Assembly: GCA_034766995.1 (NCBI GenBank)
Contig: CM068322.1
Location: 677,089 to 741,088 of the forward strand
Origin: Acanthacorydalis orientalis
Taxonomy: Eukaryota; Arthropoda; Insecta; Megaloptera; Corydalidae
Direction of reading: 5' to 3'
Length of the DNA stretch: 64,000 nucleotides
This document shows positions 23,317-35,805 of this stretch, one piece after another. A program made the translations under genes and the position numbers. The notes under the pieces are model-generated. The model did no database searches. It saw nothing but the letters and a program-made list of their open reading frames with translations, and was not told where the DNA came from. Every line of letters starts with the position of its first letter. The stretch's first letter is position 1.

Positions 23317-23931
23317 TCGTAAGTGTAGATAGGCGATTAGAAATAATAACTGATAAATAATATATTAAGATGATTAACTGAAAAGATTAAACATTTTTTT
23401 GTAAAGAGGCGGAGTATCATAGATGTAAAATAAAGTGTAATTAAATATGTAAACAAATTTAATATGAAGTTAGAAACGTATCATAGAAATGTTTTAAAAT
23501 GTGTCATTTTTCGTATTGCATAAATTTTATAACATAAGTAAATATTTCACGTAGTTTACTGACTTCGATTCTAAGTCTAATAAAAAATTATATATCTATA
23601 AATTGTTAGGTTTCTCGAGTAAAGCACTCTTTTTAATTAAAAATTTGAATTAAATTAAGTGCATATTCTAAAACACCATACTACATTTAATTCTGTTTCA
23701 TAAACTAGAATTTGAAATACTTGAAATAATTGTCAATTCACGAAAATAATAATGTATTAATTCTGTCACTGAAATTAGAACTGCCCAATCGTAAGAAATG
23801 TTATATTTATTTCGGACTGTGTTCGAATAAATTTATTATTTATCATAAAATTAATTATATTAGGCTTTTGCTACTTTCGTAATTATTGTTTTGTAAAATT
23901 AATCTTCTGTAATGAAAAGTCGTTTCTAAAT

Positions 23932-23933
<2 letters not shown>
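23317..23933. other. No gene seen
   Basis: AT-rich, nothing recognised. Confidence 0.6.

Positions 23934-23972
<39 letters not shown>
23934..23972. repeat. (AT)n at the LINE 3' end
   Basis: TA run directly continuing the (ATG)n tail of the minus-strand LINE. Confidence 0.9.
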
Positions 23973-23974
<2 letters not shown>

Positions 23975-25133
23975 TCATCATCATCATCTTCAGCCCCTGT
24001 CAATCCACTGCTGGATAAAGGCCTCTTCCATGATTTTCCATTTTGTTCGATTCAGTGCCTCTCTTTTCCACAGTTTTCCAATAAAGTTTTTAATATCCTT
24101 ATCCCATCTGTTCATTGGTCTCTTTCTCGGTCTTTTCATATTCCTTGGTTCCCAGTTAATAATTTCTCTTGTCCATCGGTTGTCTTCTCTTCTTGCGACA
24201 TGTCCCGCCCATTTCCATTTCAGACTCTTTACTCTTCTTATTATATCTGTGACTCCTGTTTGTTTTCGTATCCATTCTATTCTCTTTCTATCTCTTCTTG
24301 TTATTCCCAACATGCATCGTTCCATACTTCGTTGTGTTGTTTGGAGTCTTTGAACTATTTTGGCGTTAAGCACCCATGTTTCGCTGCCGTAGGTAAGGAC
24401 CGGTAGTATACACTGATCGAATACTTTTTTTTTTAAACAGAGTGGGATTGTTGATTTAAATATTGAGGCGTTTCGTCCGAAAGAGCTCCATCCCATTTTT
24501 ATTCTCCTATTTACTTCTTTCGTGAATGATCCATCTCTGTTGATAAGCTGGCCTAGATAAACATATTTCGTGACTTCTTCTATTTCCGTTCCTTTTATTT
24601 CAATTTTCTTCGGACATACAAACGCATTGAACAGTACTTTTGTCTTTGTATGATTCATGTTGAGGCCGGTTTTTTGACTGGCATCGTTTAGTTCTTCTAT
24701 TCTCTTTTGCAACTCTTCCGGAGTATTTGCGAAAATAACTATATCATCGGCAAACCGGAGATGGCTTAATCTTTCGCCCTTTATCTCGATTCCTTTGTCC
24801 TCCCAGTCGAGCGATTTGAATACTTCTTCTAAGGCCGCAGTAAACAATTTCGGAGAAATTGCATCTCCCTGTCTTACACCTTTCTCGATTTTTATCTTTC
24901 TTGTTTCTTCATGTAGCTTCACTGACATCGTTGCTTTTTTATAGATGTTATCTAGCAGCTCGATATATGTGCCCTCTATGCCCTGGTTCTTCAGTGCAGA
25001 TATTACCGACAAGGTGGTGATGGAGTCAAAAGCCTTCTCGTAGTCTATAAATCCAAGACACACTGGTATTTGGTATTCATTTGATCGGCTTATTACTTCT
25101 CTCACTACTTGAATATGATCCATTGTACTAAAT

Positions 25134-25135
<2 letters not shown>
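23973..25135 (-). mobile_element. 5'-truncated RTE-like LINE, flanked by (AT)n on both sides
   Basis: The element covers the reverse-transcriptase to C-terminus part of a non-LTR retrotransposon. Its 3' end is GGGGCTGAAG then (ATG)n and (AT)n, starting at the stop codon, so there is essentially no 3' UTR. A short 3' UTR and microsatellite tail are features of the RTE clade. The 5' end also abuts a TA tract (25136-25190), consistent with insertion into, or duplication of, a TA target. Confidence 0.85.
23990..25135 (-). CDS. LINE reverse transcriptase, N-terminally truncated open frame
   Basis: An uninterrupted frame of 381 codons lies within the element. RT motifs appear in order: FIDYEKAFDS (about residues 29-38 of the LINE part), GVRQGDAISP (86-95) and RFADDIVIF with the catalytic FADD at 128-131. 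YLGQLINRDGSF, the thumb-like region and a basic tail with WAGHVARREDNRW follow. The endonuclease domain and finger region that should precede are missing, so it cannot retrotranspose alone. The frame technically extends to 25318 through the TA tract (an Ile-Tyr run), but that part is not LINE. The first LINE-internal Met is at 25123. Absence of stops suggests recent insertion. Confidence 0.85.

Positions 25136-25190
<55 letters not shown>
25136..25190. repeat. (AT)n at the LINE 5' junction
   Basis: About 54 bp of pure TA immediately 5' of the truncated LINE. Confidence 0.95.
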
Positions 25191-25192
<2 letters not shown>

Positions 25193-26154
25193 ATAACAAA
25201 ATCGTGTATCAAGAACAGAATTAACCAAACACATTTTCCAACATCTATTAAATTTTATTATATTTTTCTTATAGCTATAAGCACTGAAATGCCGTTGCCA
25301 TTGAAAGGTCGTTGTCACCCCAGATAAATAAATGACTATTGAAGACTGGCTATAGGTTCATTCTTTTCGCAGCATCTCCTTACTGTTCACCACAAACACA
25401 TTTCAGCAAAAGTTATGAACAGCCAATGAATACCAATTTGATACAATCGATTTTAATGTACGAATTCAGACAGCGCATTCTGAAATACAGATCCCAATAT
25501 GAAATCCTGTAACATTTTTTTTTTTTTTTTTTGTTAGTAAAACATTCGTATAGTACTTAATTGTTTTATTTATCAAATTTTTATTTGAACAGTTATTAAT
25601 AGAAAAATAATCAAATGTTCTTCTGTCAATAAGACATTTTGAGGAGATATGGCTGAGTTTGAATAGAAGATGAAATTACGATAAAATATTATTTTCGTTA
25701 ATAGATAAAGTTTAATTGTCTATATGATATATATTTATTTATCGGTATTATGTTTACTGTGATAAATATTCATAACAATATAATTATTATAAAACACCTC
25801 ATAAATTAAAATTCGCACGAAGTACTTTATATAAAATCGAGGTTTTTTAATGAAACAAATTTGATCGTGTAACCGCAATAAAGTATTTTTAACAAGCGAA
25901 AGAATACATTTAGTGCTACTATCTTTACTCGAACAGTTCCCAATGCAACCGGTTTTTATATTACACAGGTTTCTTTGCTATATATTACAAGATGTATGAA
26001 ATAGCTCTTAAAGATAATTTATTAATGGATGAGAAAATAGTATAATACTTCCTTATGATTCAATTATAGGTGATAAATATTTTATAATAAAACATTAAAT
26101 ATTAGATTATTATTGGTTATTCAATATAATTGTATATAATATTTTTTCTAATAC

Positions 26155-26160
<6 letters not shown>
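25191..26160. other. No gene seen
   Basis: AT-rich with a 21-bp T run at about 25511-25531. Nothing else recognised. Confidence 0.55.
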
Positions 26161-26248
<88 letters not shown>

Positions 26249-26250
26249 TA
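26161..26250. repeat. (AT)n microsatellite
   Basis: TA runs around an ATATTATATTATAT interruption, ending 18 bp before a mariner insertion. Confidence 0.95.
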
Positions 26251-26268
26251 TGCATATACATATACATA

Positions 26269-27529
26269 CGAGGGCAGTTTGAAGAGTAATTTGGTTTGTG
26301 TACTCGCTGAAAGAGAGAGGAATGTCTGTATATGTTCATATTGTTTCCATCCCTTTTAGTAACGCATATGTAATTGTAAGTCATTTGGCCCTTCATTATT
26401 CGTTTGACAGTTGTTTCAACAGAAGCGTTTCGTGCGAAAATGCAAAATGGATAAAATTAGAGCTCGTGATGAGATTCAATTATTTTTTTTGGAAAGGAAA
26501 TCAGCGAAAGAAATTCTTGTCCTTCCTAAGAAACCGTTCGCTCTTGTGTGAATGAATAGAAACGTGGTAGAACGACCATCGAAGATGCAACACACTTAAC
26601 TTCCACAGAAGGACTGAGAATAGCTGACACGCTAGAAATAATCGAAAAAGTTCATGATATCATTTTCTCTGACTAGCGAGTGAAAGTGAGCGAGATAGCA
26701 GAGGTCATAGGTATCTCAACTGAGCAAACCCATTTCATTTTGTATAATGAATTGAGTATGTAAAAACTTTCCACAAGATGAGTGCCGAGTTTACTCACTG
26801 TAGAGCAAAAACGAGTTCGTATGCGAAAATCAACCTAATTCTTGGAAATTTTTAAAAAGAATCCAACGGATTTTATGCGGCGTTTTGCGAGCGAGAATAA
26901 AACTTGGATTCATCATTACACCAGAATCGATAATGAAAAACAGTAGACTGAACGTAGTGAAACAATCTTCGAAGAAGGCAAAGACGGTTCAGTTGGAAAG
27001 GCAATGGCGTCAGTTTTCTGGGATGCGAATGAAATTCTCTTAATCCACTACCTTCAGAAGTGAAAAACAGTTACTGACCAATACTACACAGCACTTTTGA
27101 AGAAGTTGAAGGCAGCGATCGCGGACAAACGTTCCAGAATGGCCAAAAAAGAAGTGTTGTTTCACCATGACAATTTGTCGGCTCATTCAAGCGTTATCAC
27201 TCAGCAAAAATTGATCGAATTGACGTTTGTAATCCTTCCGCATCTACCGTATTCGTCTGATTTCACTCCCTCGGACCTTCCATCTGTTTCCGAAACATGA
27301 AATTCTTCTTGTTGGAAAGTGATTTGGGTCAAATGATCACGTAATAGAGGCCGTAAACGACTATTTTGTGGACCTCGAAGAAACTCACTTCCGGGAGGGA
27401 ATCGCGAAGCTAGAGAACCGTTGAGGTAAGTGAGTTGAGTCTCAACGGGATTATGTCGAAAAATAAAATACTTGAAACAGAAGATGTTGTCTCTAATATC
27501 AAAGCAAGTTACTCTTCAAGTCGCCCTCG
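26269..27529 (+). mobile_element. Full-length mariner element (1261 bp), inactive
   Basis: TIRs CGAGGGCAGTTTGAAGAGTA (left) and CTCTTCAAGTCGCCCTCG (right) are bounded by TA on both sides (26267-26268, 27530-27531). The length is normal for mariner. Confidence 0.92.
26447..27466 (+). pseudogene. mariner DD34D transposase, decayed
   Basis: Starts MDKIRARDEIQLFFLERKSA, the typical N-terminal HTH beginning of this mariner group. A deletion or frameshift follows after about 35 codons. The linker EIIEKVHDI-like text and the WIHHY block are readable. The first catalytic position is Asn (SENKTWIHHY instead of VDETWIHHY). The last 68-codon open stretch retains VLFHHDN and YSSDFTPSD, spaced 34 residues between the second and third Asp. 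The C-terminus LNGDYVEK is recognisable after another indel. Several stops make it dead. Confidence 0.9.
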
Positions 27530-27531
27530 TA

Positions 27532-29857
27532 TAGATGTGAGACCTAAGTCAAAACACCAGTCACTGATAATGCTATTTGCATGTTTTTAACGATATTTGG
27601 ACACAATTGAAAGTGTTGAAATGTATGTTCCTATTTGGACACATTTGAAAGTGTTGAAATGTATGATCCTATTTGAATAATTAAATTAAAGAGCACTATG
27701 AAGAAAACAAACGATATTTTTCTATGAGGTCCGTATTCGCTGCAATCAATAGTAGCTTTTTCTTTTGACATTGCCATTTCCATACACTTCTTGTCGTTGA
27801 AATTTAAAATTTGTTAAGTGTAAATAAATCCGGCCAGAGGTGATCTGCTTTCATTGGTATTAAAAATTATTTGTTCGTTTGTGTCATTCTCTTAATTTCA
27901 AGTCATGGTTAAGGTACACACAAATCTGTATCAAATAATAATAATTCTATCACGTTCTACACCTTGGCGCTCTGAAGATCATAATATTTTTGAAAATGCG
28001 CATGAACAATAATCAACAATTATTTGCTTGAATATTTTAGAATATTTTGACTAAACATTTTTTTGGTTTGCGTAACGAAAAAATAATTCATTTGTGAAAA
28101 ATAAAAAGTATATAAGCAATTTAGAAGAATGAAAATTAGATATAGAAAATGAACCTGGATGTTGTTAAAAAACTGATAAAAAACTTATGATTCAAGTACT
28201 GAAAAATATTCGAATAAAGTATGTATTGATATTAAAGGAGAATATATTTAATACTTGTTTTATTTTTTTAATTGTTTATTTCTAATGTAAAAAAATAATA
28301 ATTAAAGCAGCAAGTAGATATAGATATTATTACATTAAATGAATATTTTAATTTTTTGAAGTAACCTTTTCATTTTCAATAAAATTTCATTTTTAGAAAT
28401 TAAATACGTAAATATTTCATGTAAAAAATTATCATATTTATTGAAAATATAAAAGTATTTTTTTTTCAAAATATGAAAATTATTCTTACAGGTAAGTGGA
28501 TAGCTCCTTTATCCACTTATCTCTTAAGATCTAATTATTAGATAAAATGTAACAGTTACTAGAATTATTTGAAATTGTATTATATATGTTATATTTAATA
28601 ATGTACGTACAAGATTAATAAATGATAATTTTGCAAAATGAATATTATGTTTTATTTTTAAAAAAACAATTTTAAAATCCAATTATTACATTTGTTACAG
28701 ATATTTTTACAATAATTTAGTACAGTTTATAAGCACGAAACAAAAATAATAATTTTGCTTTAAATTTTAGTATTTTTTAAAAAATAAAGAACCATTCAAT
28801 TAGAATTGATGCCATCATTTGTCGATTTTGAGGTTCGTTTTAGATAGAAAGAATGACGAGTATTAAAAACATGGATGGATAAACATAATCAATATATATA
28901 TATATATATATATATGAAGTATACACAGTTATATGCATTATTTTTTATTATTGAAAAAATAACTAACTTTTATTTTATATGCGTTTAAAATGATATCAAA
29001 TCTGATGAAAAGAATATTAGAAATTATTAAAAATAAATAGATATTTAATTTTTATAAAAGGAAATTCAACCGTCAACACAGTTTAATCAATGTGGTTTCA
29101 TATTTACTTTGATTACATCGGAAACCAATGTTGTGGTTTTTTCTCGTTATATTTATGTATGTGCTATCGAACTAATAACAATAGTCATCTATTTTTGTAT
29201 AATATCAGTGCCTGTGACCTCTGAAAAATAAGCTTATTAATTTATGAGAGATTTTCAAATAATTTACATGACTGAGTTAATTAAGACATTGATAAAAATA
29301 TTTTGATATTTATTTTCATACAATTATATTCTAATATAACACATTAAAATGACACATGACTTTATATGGTTAGGAATGGCTGTTCCTTAACACTTTCCAT
29401 GTACACCGTTGTTTTGAATGTAAGACTTTTATTTCAGCGAGAAGACGTAACCGTTTAATTAGTAATTAAGTATCAATTTAAATATTATAGATGATACCGA
29501 GTTTATATTTTTTTTTCTATTTTTTTCTGATATGTTCTTTATAATTTGATGTTATTTAATTAAATAAACTGCATGTAATATTCAATTTTGTTGTGAGAGA
29601 TACTTTTATAATTATATTCATAGTATCATTGCAATACTTTTGAAACGCTAGTATCGAGTATAAAATAATTCATTCTCCAAAGGTCAATAAATTCATTCTG
29701 TACTCATATTTCATACCATAGTCGACTACGTAATTATCTATAAATCCTGTAACTTATCGAAATAATTTATCGATAAATTATTTATCAGATTGAAATTTAC
29801 AATGTAGTTTGGTGGAAAGTGTGTACTAGTATTTTATTTCGTTATATTAAATTCATG

Positions 29858-29861
<4 letters not shown>
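27532..29861. other. AT-rich DNA, no gene seen
   Basis: A 10-bp-stem hairpin TAAGTGGATA/TATCCACTTA lies at 28493-28519 and a short (AT)n at 28892-28915. A 30-bp-scale direct repeat (TGAAAGTGTTGAAATGTATG) occurs at about 27610 and 27650. No coding signal. Confidence 0.6.

Positions 29862-29921
<60 letters not shown>
29862..29921. repeat. (AT)n microsatellite
   Basis: About 60 bp pure TA followed by GAGAGAGACAGAGA. Confidence 0.95.
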
Positions 29922-29924
<3 letters not shown>

Positions 29925-30418
29925 GAGAGAGACAGAGACTTACTCACTGTTTAAATGATGTATTCGCTTATTATTGTAATTTTGATCATATATAAAACTA
30001 ATTAATTAAATTATTGCACAATTAAAAATTAACCTAAATATTTTATTAATTTCTAACGTAATAAAATAAAAAAGTATGTTTTTTTATAATAATGTAACAT
30101 TTTTTATAACAATGTAAAATCACAAAGAACTATTTTTATTCCAATACCAGTTATAGTCTAAATGTTGCAACGCGATAAAAATAAAATGCTATTCTTACTT
30201 TCATTTTTTTCTACTTTTTTAATACTTTATAGAAGTTCATTTCTAATTCATTGCTTATTCTTCTTTAGTTAGAATATTCCGCATAATTTCGATGTGAATT
30301 CGATCGTTATATTTTACTATTCTCTTTGCGAAAATTTATTAATATCTTTTTTGTTTAATATTCAGTGTTTTCTTATTTAATTCTCCAATTTGATTATAAA
30401 TGTTATACAAGATTGATG
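29922..30418. other. No gene seen
   Basis: AT-rich, nothing recognised. Confidence 0.55.
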
Positions 30419-30501
30419 TGATGTGACTAGGTTGAATGGTTATTGGGGTTTTAGGGCGCTTCGACTGCTAAGGTCATTAGCGCGCAAATGATGTGACTAG
30501 G
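30419..30501. mobile_element. 57-bp insertion with 13-bp target-site duplications
   Basis: TGATGTGACTAGG occurs at 30419-30431 and 30489-30501. Between them lie 57 bp that are far GC-richer than the surroundings, including TTTTAGGGCGCTTCGACTGC and AAGGTCATTAGCGCGC. The halves can pair through GCGCT/AGCGC. Long perfect duplications around a short stem-forming insert suggest retroposition of a small structured RNA or a SINE-like sequence. It has no poly-A tail beyond AAA. Confidence 0.6.
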
Positions 30502-30665
30502 ATGCAGTTTTCGTAACATGTGAGTAATTGTAGAGTAGTTATTCTTAGACAATATTTGATTAATTAATAAAAATTAAATTAGTTTTTAAGCATATATTTT
30601 TTAATAATAATCCTCATTTTATTAAAACAAAAGTTTAAATGTGCATCTTTGTTATACTTTGATAG

Positions 30666-30740
30666 ACAAAGAATGAAATTTCCACATCCTTGGAAGGATA
30701 CAGCCAATAATAATCAGAGTATCCTCATCGTAATAGTATC
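30666..30740 (+). other. Weak candidate exon
   Basis: A pyrimidine-rich acceptor (TTGTTATACTTTGATAG) precedes 75 nt with a single open frame (QRMKFPHPWKDTANNNQS) that ends at GTGAGT. The same frame is also open upstream of the acceptor, and the end (ILIVIV) looks like chance. Low confidence. Confidence 0.2.
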
Positions 30741-31562
30741 GTGAGTAATAGTTTTTTAACTTGCAATTTTTGTTATTAATTATTTGAACTACTTTCTCAA
30801 CTAAAAATATTAATCATTCTCTCATCGCCAAATACAACTTTTGGAAATCTGCCTTTATTCTAGTGTTCTTAAGCAAAATTCATACAAACACATTTATTTT
30901 ATAAACTGGCAAAAAGCTTATTCAATAATATTTTCCTATGAAAAGGTGTTTTCTTTTAATTCTTTTTAGTGTTTCATTACTGAAATTCTTCCTTATACAT
31001 TTTTCCAACCAATACTATGTTGTACTAATCTTGGGTTTTGTTTCACTTATTAGATTATTACTCATAAAAAATTTAATTACGTGTGAAATGATAGGCGCAA
31101 CTAACATGGATTAGTTCTCCAGATTATCTGTACTACTTACTATTACTACTTTAAACATGAAAACATATGAGTTCTTATTCATCGATAGTTGTGGCTTGAC
31201 CTATTTTTCATTGTAATTTAAAGTTTAATAAAAGTTACTGTTTGTGCTGCATATTGTACTTAGCTGTATACGACAATTTTCCTTATGTGTTTACTGCACC
31301 CGTAGAAAATTCTAAAATGGAGCAATCCGTTTTTTGTATGTAAAATTAAATAGAAGTTTGATTTAAATGGAAATCTGATTTCATAATGAATTTTATTGCA
31401 TTTAAGGGAAAAATATATTAAGTTTTTATTTTAATACATTACGATGTTATGATAAACTTTTTGAATAATACTCTTTGTTATGCAATATTTTTATATTAGT
31501 CTTATACATTATGAAATTTAGAACGATTGGTAAGAAAACTATTTAATTTGTATCTCTGTATA

Positions 31563-31567
<5 letters not shown>
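30741..31567. other. No gene seen
   Basis: AT-rich, nothing recognised. Confidence 0.55.
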
Positions 31568-31613
<46 letters not shown>

Positions 31614-31631
31614 ATATATATATATATGTAC

Positions 31632-31680
<49 letters not shown>
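31568..31680. repeat. Compound (AT)n microsatellite
   Basis: TA runs with ACATGTA, TGTACA and ACATA breaks; its last TA is the target-site flank of the next element. Confidence 0.95.
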
Positions 31681-31683
<3 letters not shown>

Positions 31684-32971
31684 GGTTTCTAATAAGAACG
31701 CAATTTTTTAAACTGAAATAAAACAGAATTTGTGTTAAAATTTCAAGATTCTTTATTGTAAATAATAGATGGGGTTTGTCATTTACTACTGAAATATAAT
31801 ATTGTGAAAGTGACCACCGCGTGCTTTCTTACAAGCCATCATTCTTTTGTAGAAATTATTAATAACATCCCACTACCCAAATGGGGCTCCACCTCGCCAA
31901 TTATTCTTCGGATTTTATCTTTTGGATCGGGAATTGTTTTAGGATTATTGGTGTACACCTGCCCTTTAACGTGATCCCATAGAAAGCAGTCTAACGGTGT
32001 TAAATCGCAAGGTGTCGGTGGGCAATCAATGTCTCCATTTTTGGAAATAATGCGGCCAGGAAATACCGTCTCCAATAAATCAATTGTTTCAAAAGCTGTG
32101 TGGCTTGTGACACTGTCTTACAGAAACCGCATGTCCTTCACATCAATATCATTCTATTCTTCCCACAAAAAAATGATTATTATTTTACGGTATCTTTCTA
32201 CATTCACAGTAATTACTTTTCCTGATTCTCAACAAAGTAATGACTAAAGACTCCACTGGACAAAGTGCACACTAAACAATCACTCTTTCTATATGCATTG
32301 GCTTCTTGGCGATCAACATCGGATTTTCTTCACTCCAGATTTGACAGTTTTGCTTGTTAACGTAGCCAGAGAGTTCGAAATGAAGCTAATCGCTAAAGAT
32401 GACTTTTTCAGAAAAACCGTGTTATTGTTCCAATATCCAATTAACAAATCTCTGGCGCTATGAATGATCTGCTGACTTCAATTCTTGCGTTAAATGAAAC
32501 TTATAAACCTTCAGCAATAAATCTTTATGTAAAATACGTCATATGGTCGTTCGTTAAGGGCCAAATTGCTATGAATGTCATGGAATTGACATTTTTGGCT
32601 CTTCTGTTACATCCTTTCGTTATCCAAGTCAATGTTTTCTTCAGAACACTACAACACGTATTAGTGTTTCTTTATTTTTAATCGATCCACATTCTCTTCA
32701 AATTTATTCACTAATAGAATAATTGTTGATTCAGGTGGACTAGTATGTCAAAATAAATATCGCGTAATTTACGAAATGTATTGTTTATAGAACAACCATT
32801 TTCATAATACAATTATATTATTATATTATTTCAGTGCATTGTTTTGTTGTATATGAAGCCATAATTAAAAATGGTAATGTCAAAACTTAATAAATGTCAA
32901 AAAAATACAATTTTCAGTTTGACATCTGTGAAATATAACTTCTTAAGAAATACGTTTCTATCGAGAATTTG

Positions 32972-32972
<1 letters not shown>
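31681..32972 (-). mobile_element. DD41D-type mariner/Tc1-like element, decayed
   Basis: The left TIR CAGGGTTTCTAATAAGAACG follows TA. The right end TTAAGAAATACGTTTCTATC through TTGT matches its complement imperfectly and is followed by TATATA. On the minus strand a transposase relic is readable: DSVTSHTAFETIDLLETVFP, then CDLTPLDCFLWDHV. I count 41 residues between the second and third catalytic Asp, which is the DD41D spacing. GIGEVEPHL-like text follows. Stops, including one just before the second Asp, and frameshifts abolish the frame. Both flanks are TA microsatellites. Confidence 0.8.
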
Positions 32973-32973
<1 letters not shown>

Positions 32974-33012
<39 letters not shown>

Positions 33013-33036
33013 TATGTATATATGTGTATGTAAATA

Positions 33037-33095
<59 letters not shown>
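32974..33095. repeat. Compound (AT)n microsatellite
   Basis: TA runs with TGCATATG, TGTGTATGTA and TGTG interruptions. Confidence 0.95.
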
Positions 33096-33099
<4 letters not shown>

Positions 33100-34312
33100 G
33101 TATGTACATAAATATAAAATTTTTAAATAGAATAAAAATGATATTAAAAATAAAAAAAATAATTATGAGAAATTAATATCAAATATGTAGAGTACATGAA
33201 TGAGAATTATGGAAATCGAAACAGTCTTCATTAACTGAAAGTGATATGTTTTTATAAATGTTACTCAGCGGAAACGAAAGTGAAGCTGAAGAAATCAACG
33301 AACCAGTTAAATAAAATCTCATTTTGCATATAATGATTACGTTACATACTTTTATTTAAATAATGAAATGTTTCTTGTAAGATATGTTTTATTAATTACA
33401 TATACAATACAAAATATAAAGTGAAAAAATTCTCTTAATAATAAAAACGTTACCATGAACCTTTTTTTAATTATAATTAATAATGGGTTTATGTTAAACA
33501 AATATGAATTTTTAGAACTTATAAAAATTAAAAACATTAATCAATATTTTTTATACATTAGAACTTTGTTCAATTAATTTCCTGTTTAAAAACTTATTAA
33601 ATCTTAAATAGTACGTAAAAAATCATTTATAGAATATTGAGAATAAATATATGATTGATACTTAATCTGATAAACGATAAGTAGATATTGTCTCGAGAAT
33701 TTACTTTCGGAATCTTAATTTTTTTTACAATTTTTTTTTGACAAATTGCCTTTTGCAGATTTTATAGATACTGCGAAATGTTTATCTATGCGAAAAACTA
33801 TTGTTTTATTAGGCCTTGATTCTGTAAGAAATTTTAATTATAATTGAAATATTAACTTTTAAAAAGTCAATGTCGTGGAACAAAAAAAATAATATTAAAA
33901 CTAATAATAAAAATTACTTCATTCCACAGAAATATACAATTCTCAATATATAAAGAATTCAAACTTATGTTTATTCTCACAACCCATCATATTACGAGTA
34001 TTAAAAATAGAATTAGGTTGTTTCCGACCATGTTATAATAATTTTAATGGTTACAGTGTTACCACTCTTTAGATAAATAAGTTATTTTGATACAAACAAC
34101 AAATAGTAAACGAATATTTTTAGTTAAATATAGATTAAGTCTATATGTGGCTACGCTGTATAATGATTATTGAGATCAGAAGTATTTTTATATTGTACTT
34201 AACATTTGTTAGACGCTTATAGAGTTATTGATTAAAATATAATATTTGATAATATAAAAAAATCAGATCTTTAACTTGATGACCGTGCGTCTCTATACTA
34301 TTTTCAAATAAC

Positions 34313-34314
<2 letters not shown>
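33096..34314. other. AT-rich DNA, no gene seen
   Basis: Nothing recognised. Confidence 0.6.

Positions 34315-34372
<58 letters not shown>
34315..34372. repeat. (AT)n microsatellite
   Basis: Pure TA run of about 29 units. Confidence 0.95.
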
Positions 34373-34376
<4 letters not shown>

Positions 34377-34498
34377 CGCAGAGAAGAAATTTCAAATGAC
34401 TGACTAGCCTAGCGATATGACTGTGGCCTTTGAAGTATTCGAAGCTGCGTTAACTTTTCACACATATGTAGGTAACATAAATATTTTTCTTTTCTTAA

Positions 34499-34499
34499 T

Positions 34500-34561
<62 letters not shown>

Positions 34562-34563
34562 GT
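34499..34563. repeat. Mirrored (TACA)n(TA)n(TGTA)n
   Basis: Three TACA-type units lead into TA repeats, which lead into TGTA units, making the whole tract one palindrome of about 65 bp. Confidence 0.9.
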
Positions 34564-35126
34564 AGATACTTTTCATCCGCATACAATTCTGATAGTAGTT
34601 AAATTTATTTCTACAAATGAATTCGATTTTCATTCCACAAACCACAAAATTTTTTTGGTCAACAATGTTTAATAAATCATCAGTAATTATTAATATTTTT
34701 TTATATTACAAAACATTCGTATGGCATTGACTTACACAACATTTTTCTAATCATTAATTAGAAATATATTTTATTTCATATGCAAACAAAATATTTACGC
34801 TCATAGAAAAGTTTAAGAAAATTATATGCAAACATTGTGCAGACTTGACAATCAATACTTAAAATAATGCAGAATTACAATAGACATGAGATATAAATAA
34901 TTGTCACAGTGGAACACTTATAAATTCATCTACACGCAGTGTTGTGTTCATTTAAAGTTGCGAAGAAAGTTTTTTTTTATAGAGAGAAAAATATTTTTTT
35001 GATATTGTGATTAGTATGGTAAATAAAATTACATGAATAAATCTAGTATCGCATCTGTTATTGTTATATAAACATTTTTCGACTCGTTAATATTAAAAAT
35101 TTTAATATTAGTATACACAACTCTCC

Positions 35127-35132
<6 letters not shown>
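34564..35132. other. No gene seen
   Basis: AT-rich, nothing recognised. Confidence 0.55.

Positions 35133-35180
<48 letters not shown>
35133..35180. repeat. (AT)n microsatellite
   Basis: Pure TA run of about 24 units. Confidence 0.95.
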
Positions 35181-35187
<7 letters not shown>

Positions 35188-35618
35188 ACAAATTAGTTGC
35201 TGTCTTATTTAGAAAGGCATAATTAAGTTTCGTAAATTGATCAAACTGAAAGAGTATTCAGAAATCTATATTACTAATAACTAATTAGTTACCTACGTAT
35301 TAATTTTGATGCAAAGATAATCTGGAAATAATTAAGTTTACATCCCTTATTTATGTAATAACCCAAATGGACGTACTGTGAAGTAAGATAAGTACCTATT
35401 TCATCTATTGCGAATTTTATATATAACAAATTTCACTTTTTACACATTTTAAGATAAATTTATTATTGTACTAAAGTAACATAATATATTAAAGTTTAAG
35501 AAAATTTTTAAGTTGACAGAAAAAATGACGAATTTATTTAAATTTATTTTGAAATTTCGTACTTAAACCAAAATAGACATGAAAATATACTACTATGTGT
35601 GTTATCATAATTACTTAT
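35181..35618. other. No gene seen
   Basis: AT-rich, nothing recognised. Confidence 0.55.
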
Positions 35619-35805
35619 GATAACTTTAACATAAGTAATGAATTTGTAAATAAAACATTTTTCAGTATATTGTCACGATTTTTTTTTGCACGAATTTTAG
35701 ATGCAGACTCGCTCCATCTAAAATTCCTGCAAAAAATATATAAATTCGTGAAAATATACTGAAAAATGTTTTATTTACAAATTCGTTACTTATGTTAAAG
35801 TTATC
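35619..35805. mobile_element. 187-bp fold-back element
   Basis: A 60-bp left arm (starting GATAACTTTAACATAAGTAA) is repeated inversely at 35746-35805 with two mismatches. A second perfect stem, GAATTTTAGATG/CATCTAAAATTC, sits inside around CAGACTCGCTC. The result is a two-stem palindrome. No coding capacity or clear target duplication, so the family is unknown. Confidence 0.85.

Noticed and set aside
24030..24406. Two Ser/Phe-rich plus-strand frames over the LINE
   Set aside because: Antisense shadows of the reverse-transcriptase frame.
23990..25318. 442-codon frame taken as a complete protein
   Set aside because: The first 61 codons cross the TA tract and non-LINE sequence; only 23990-25135 is LINE-derived.
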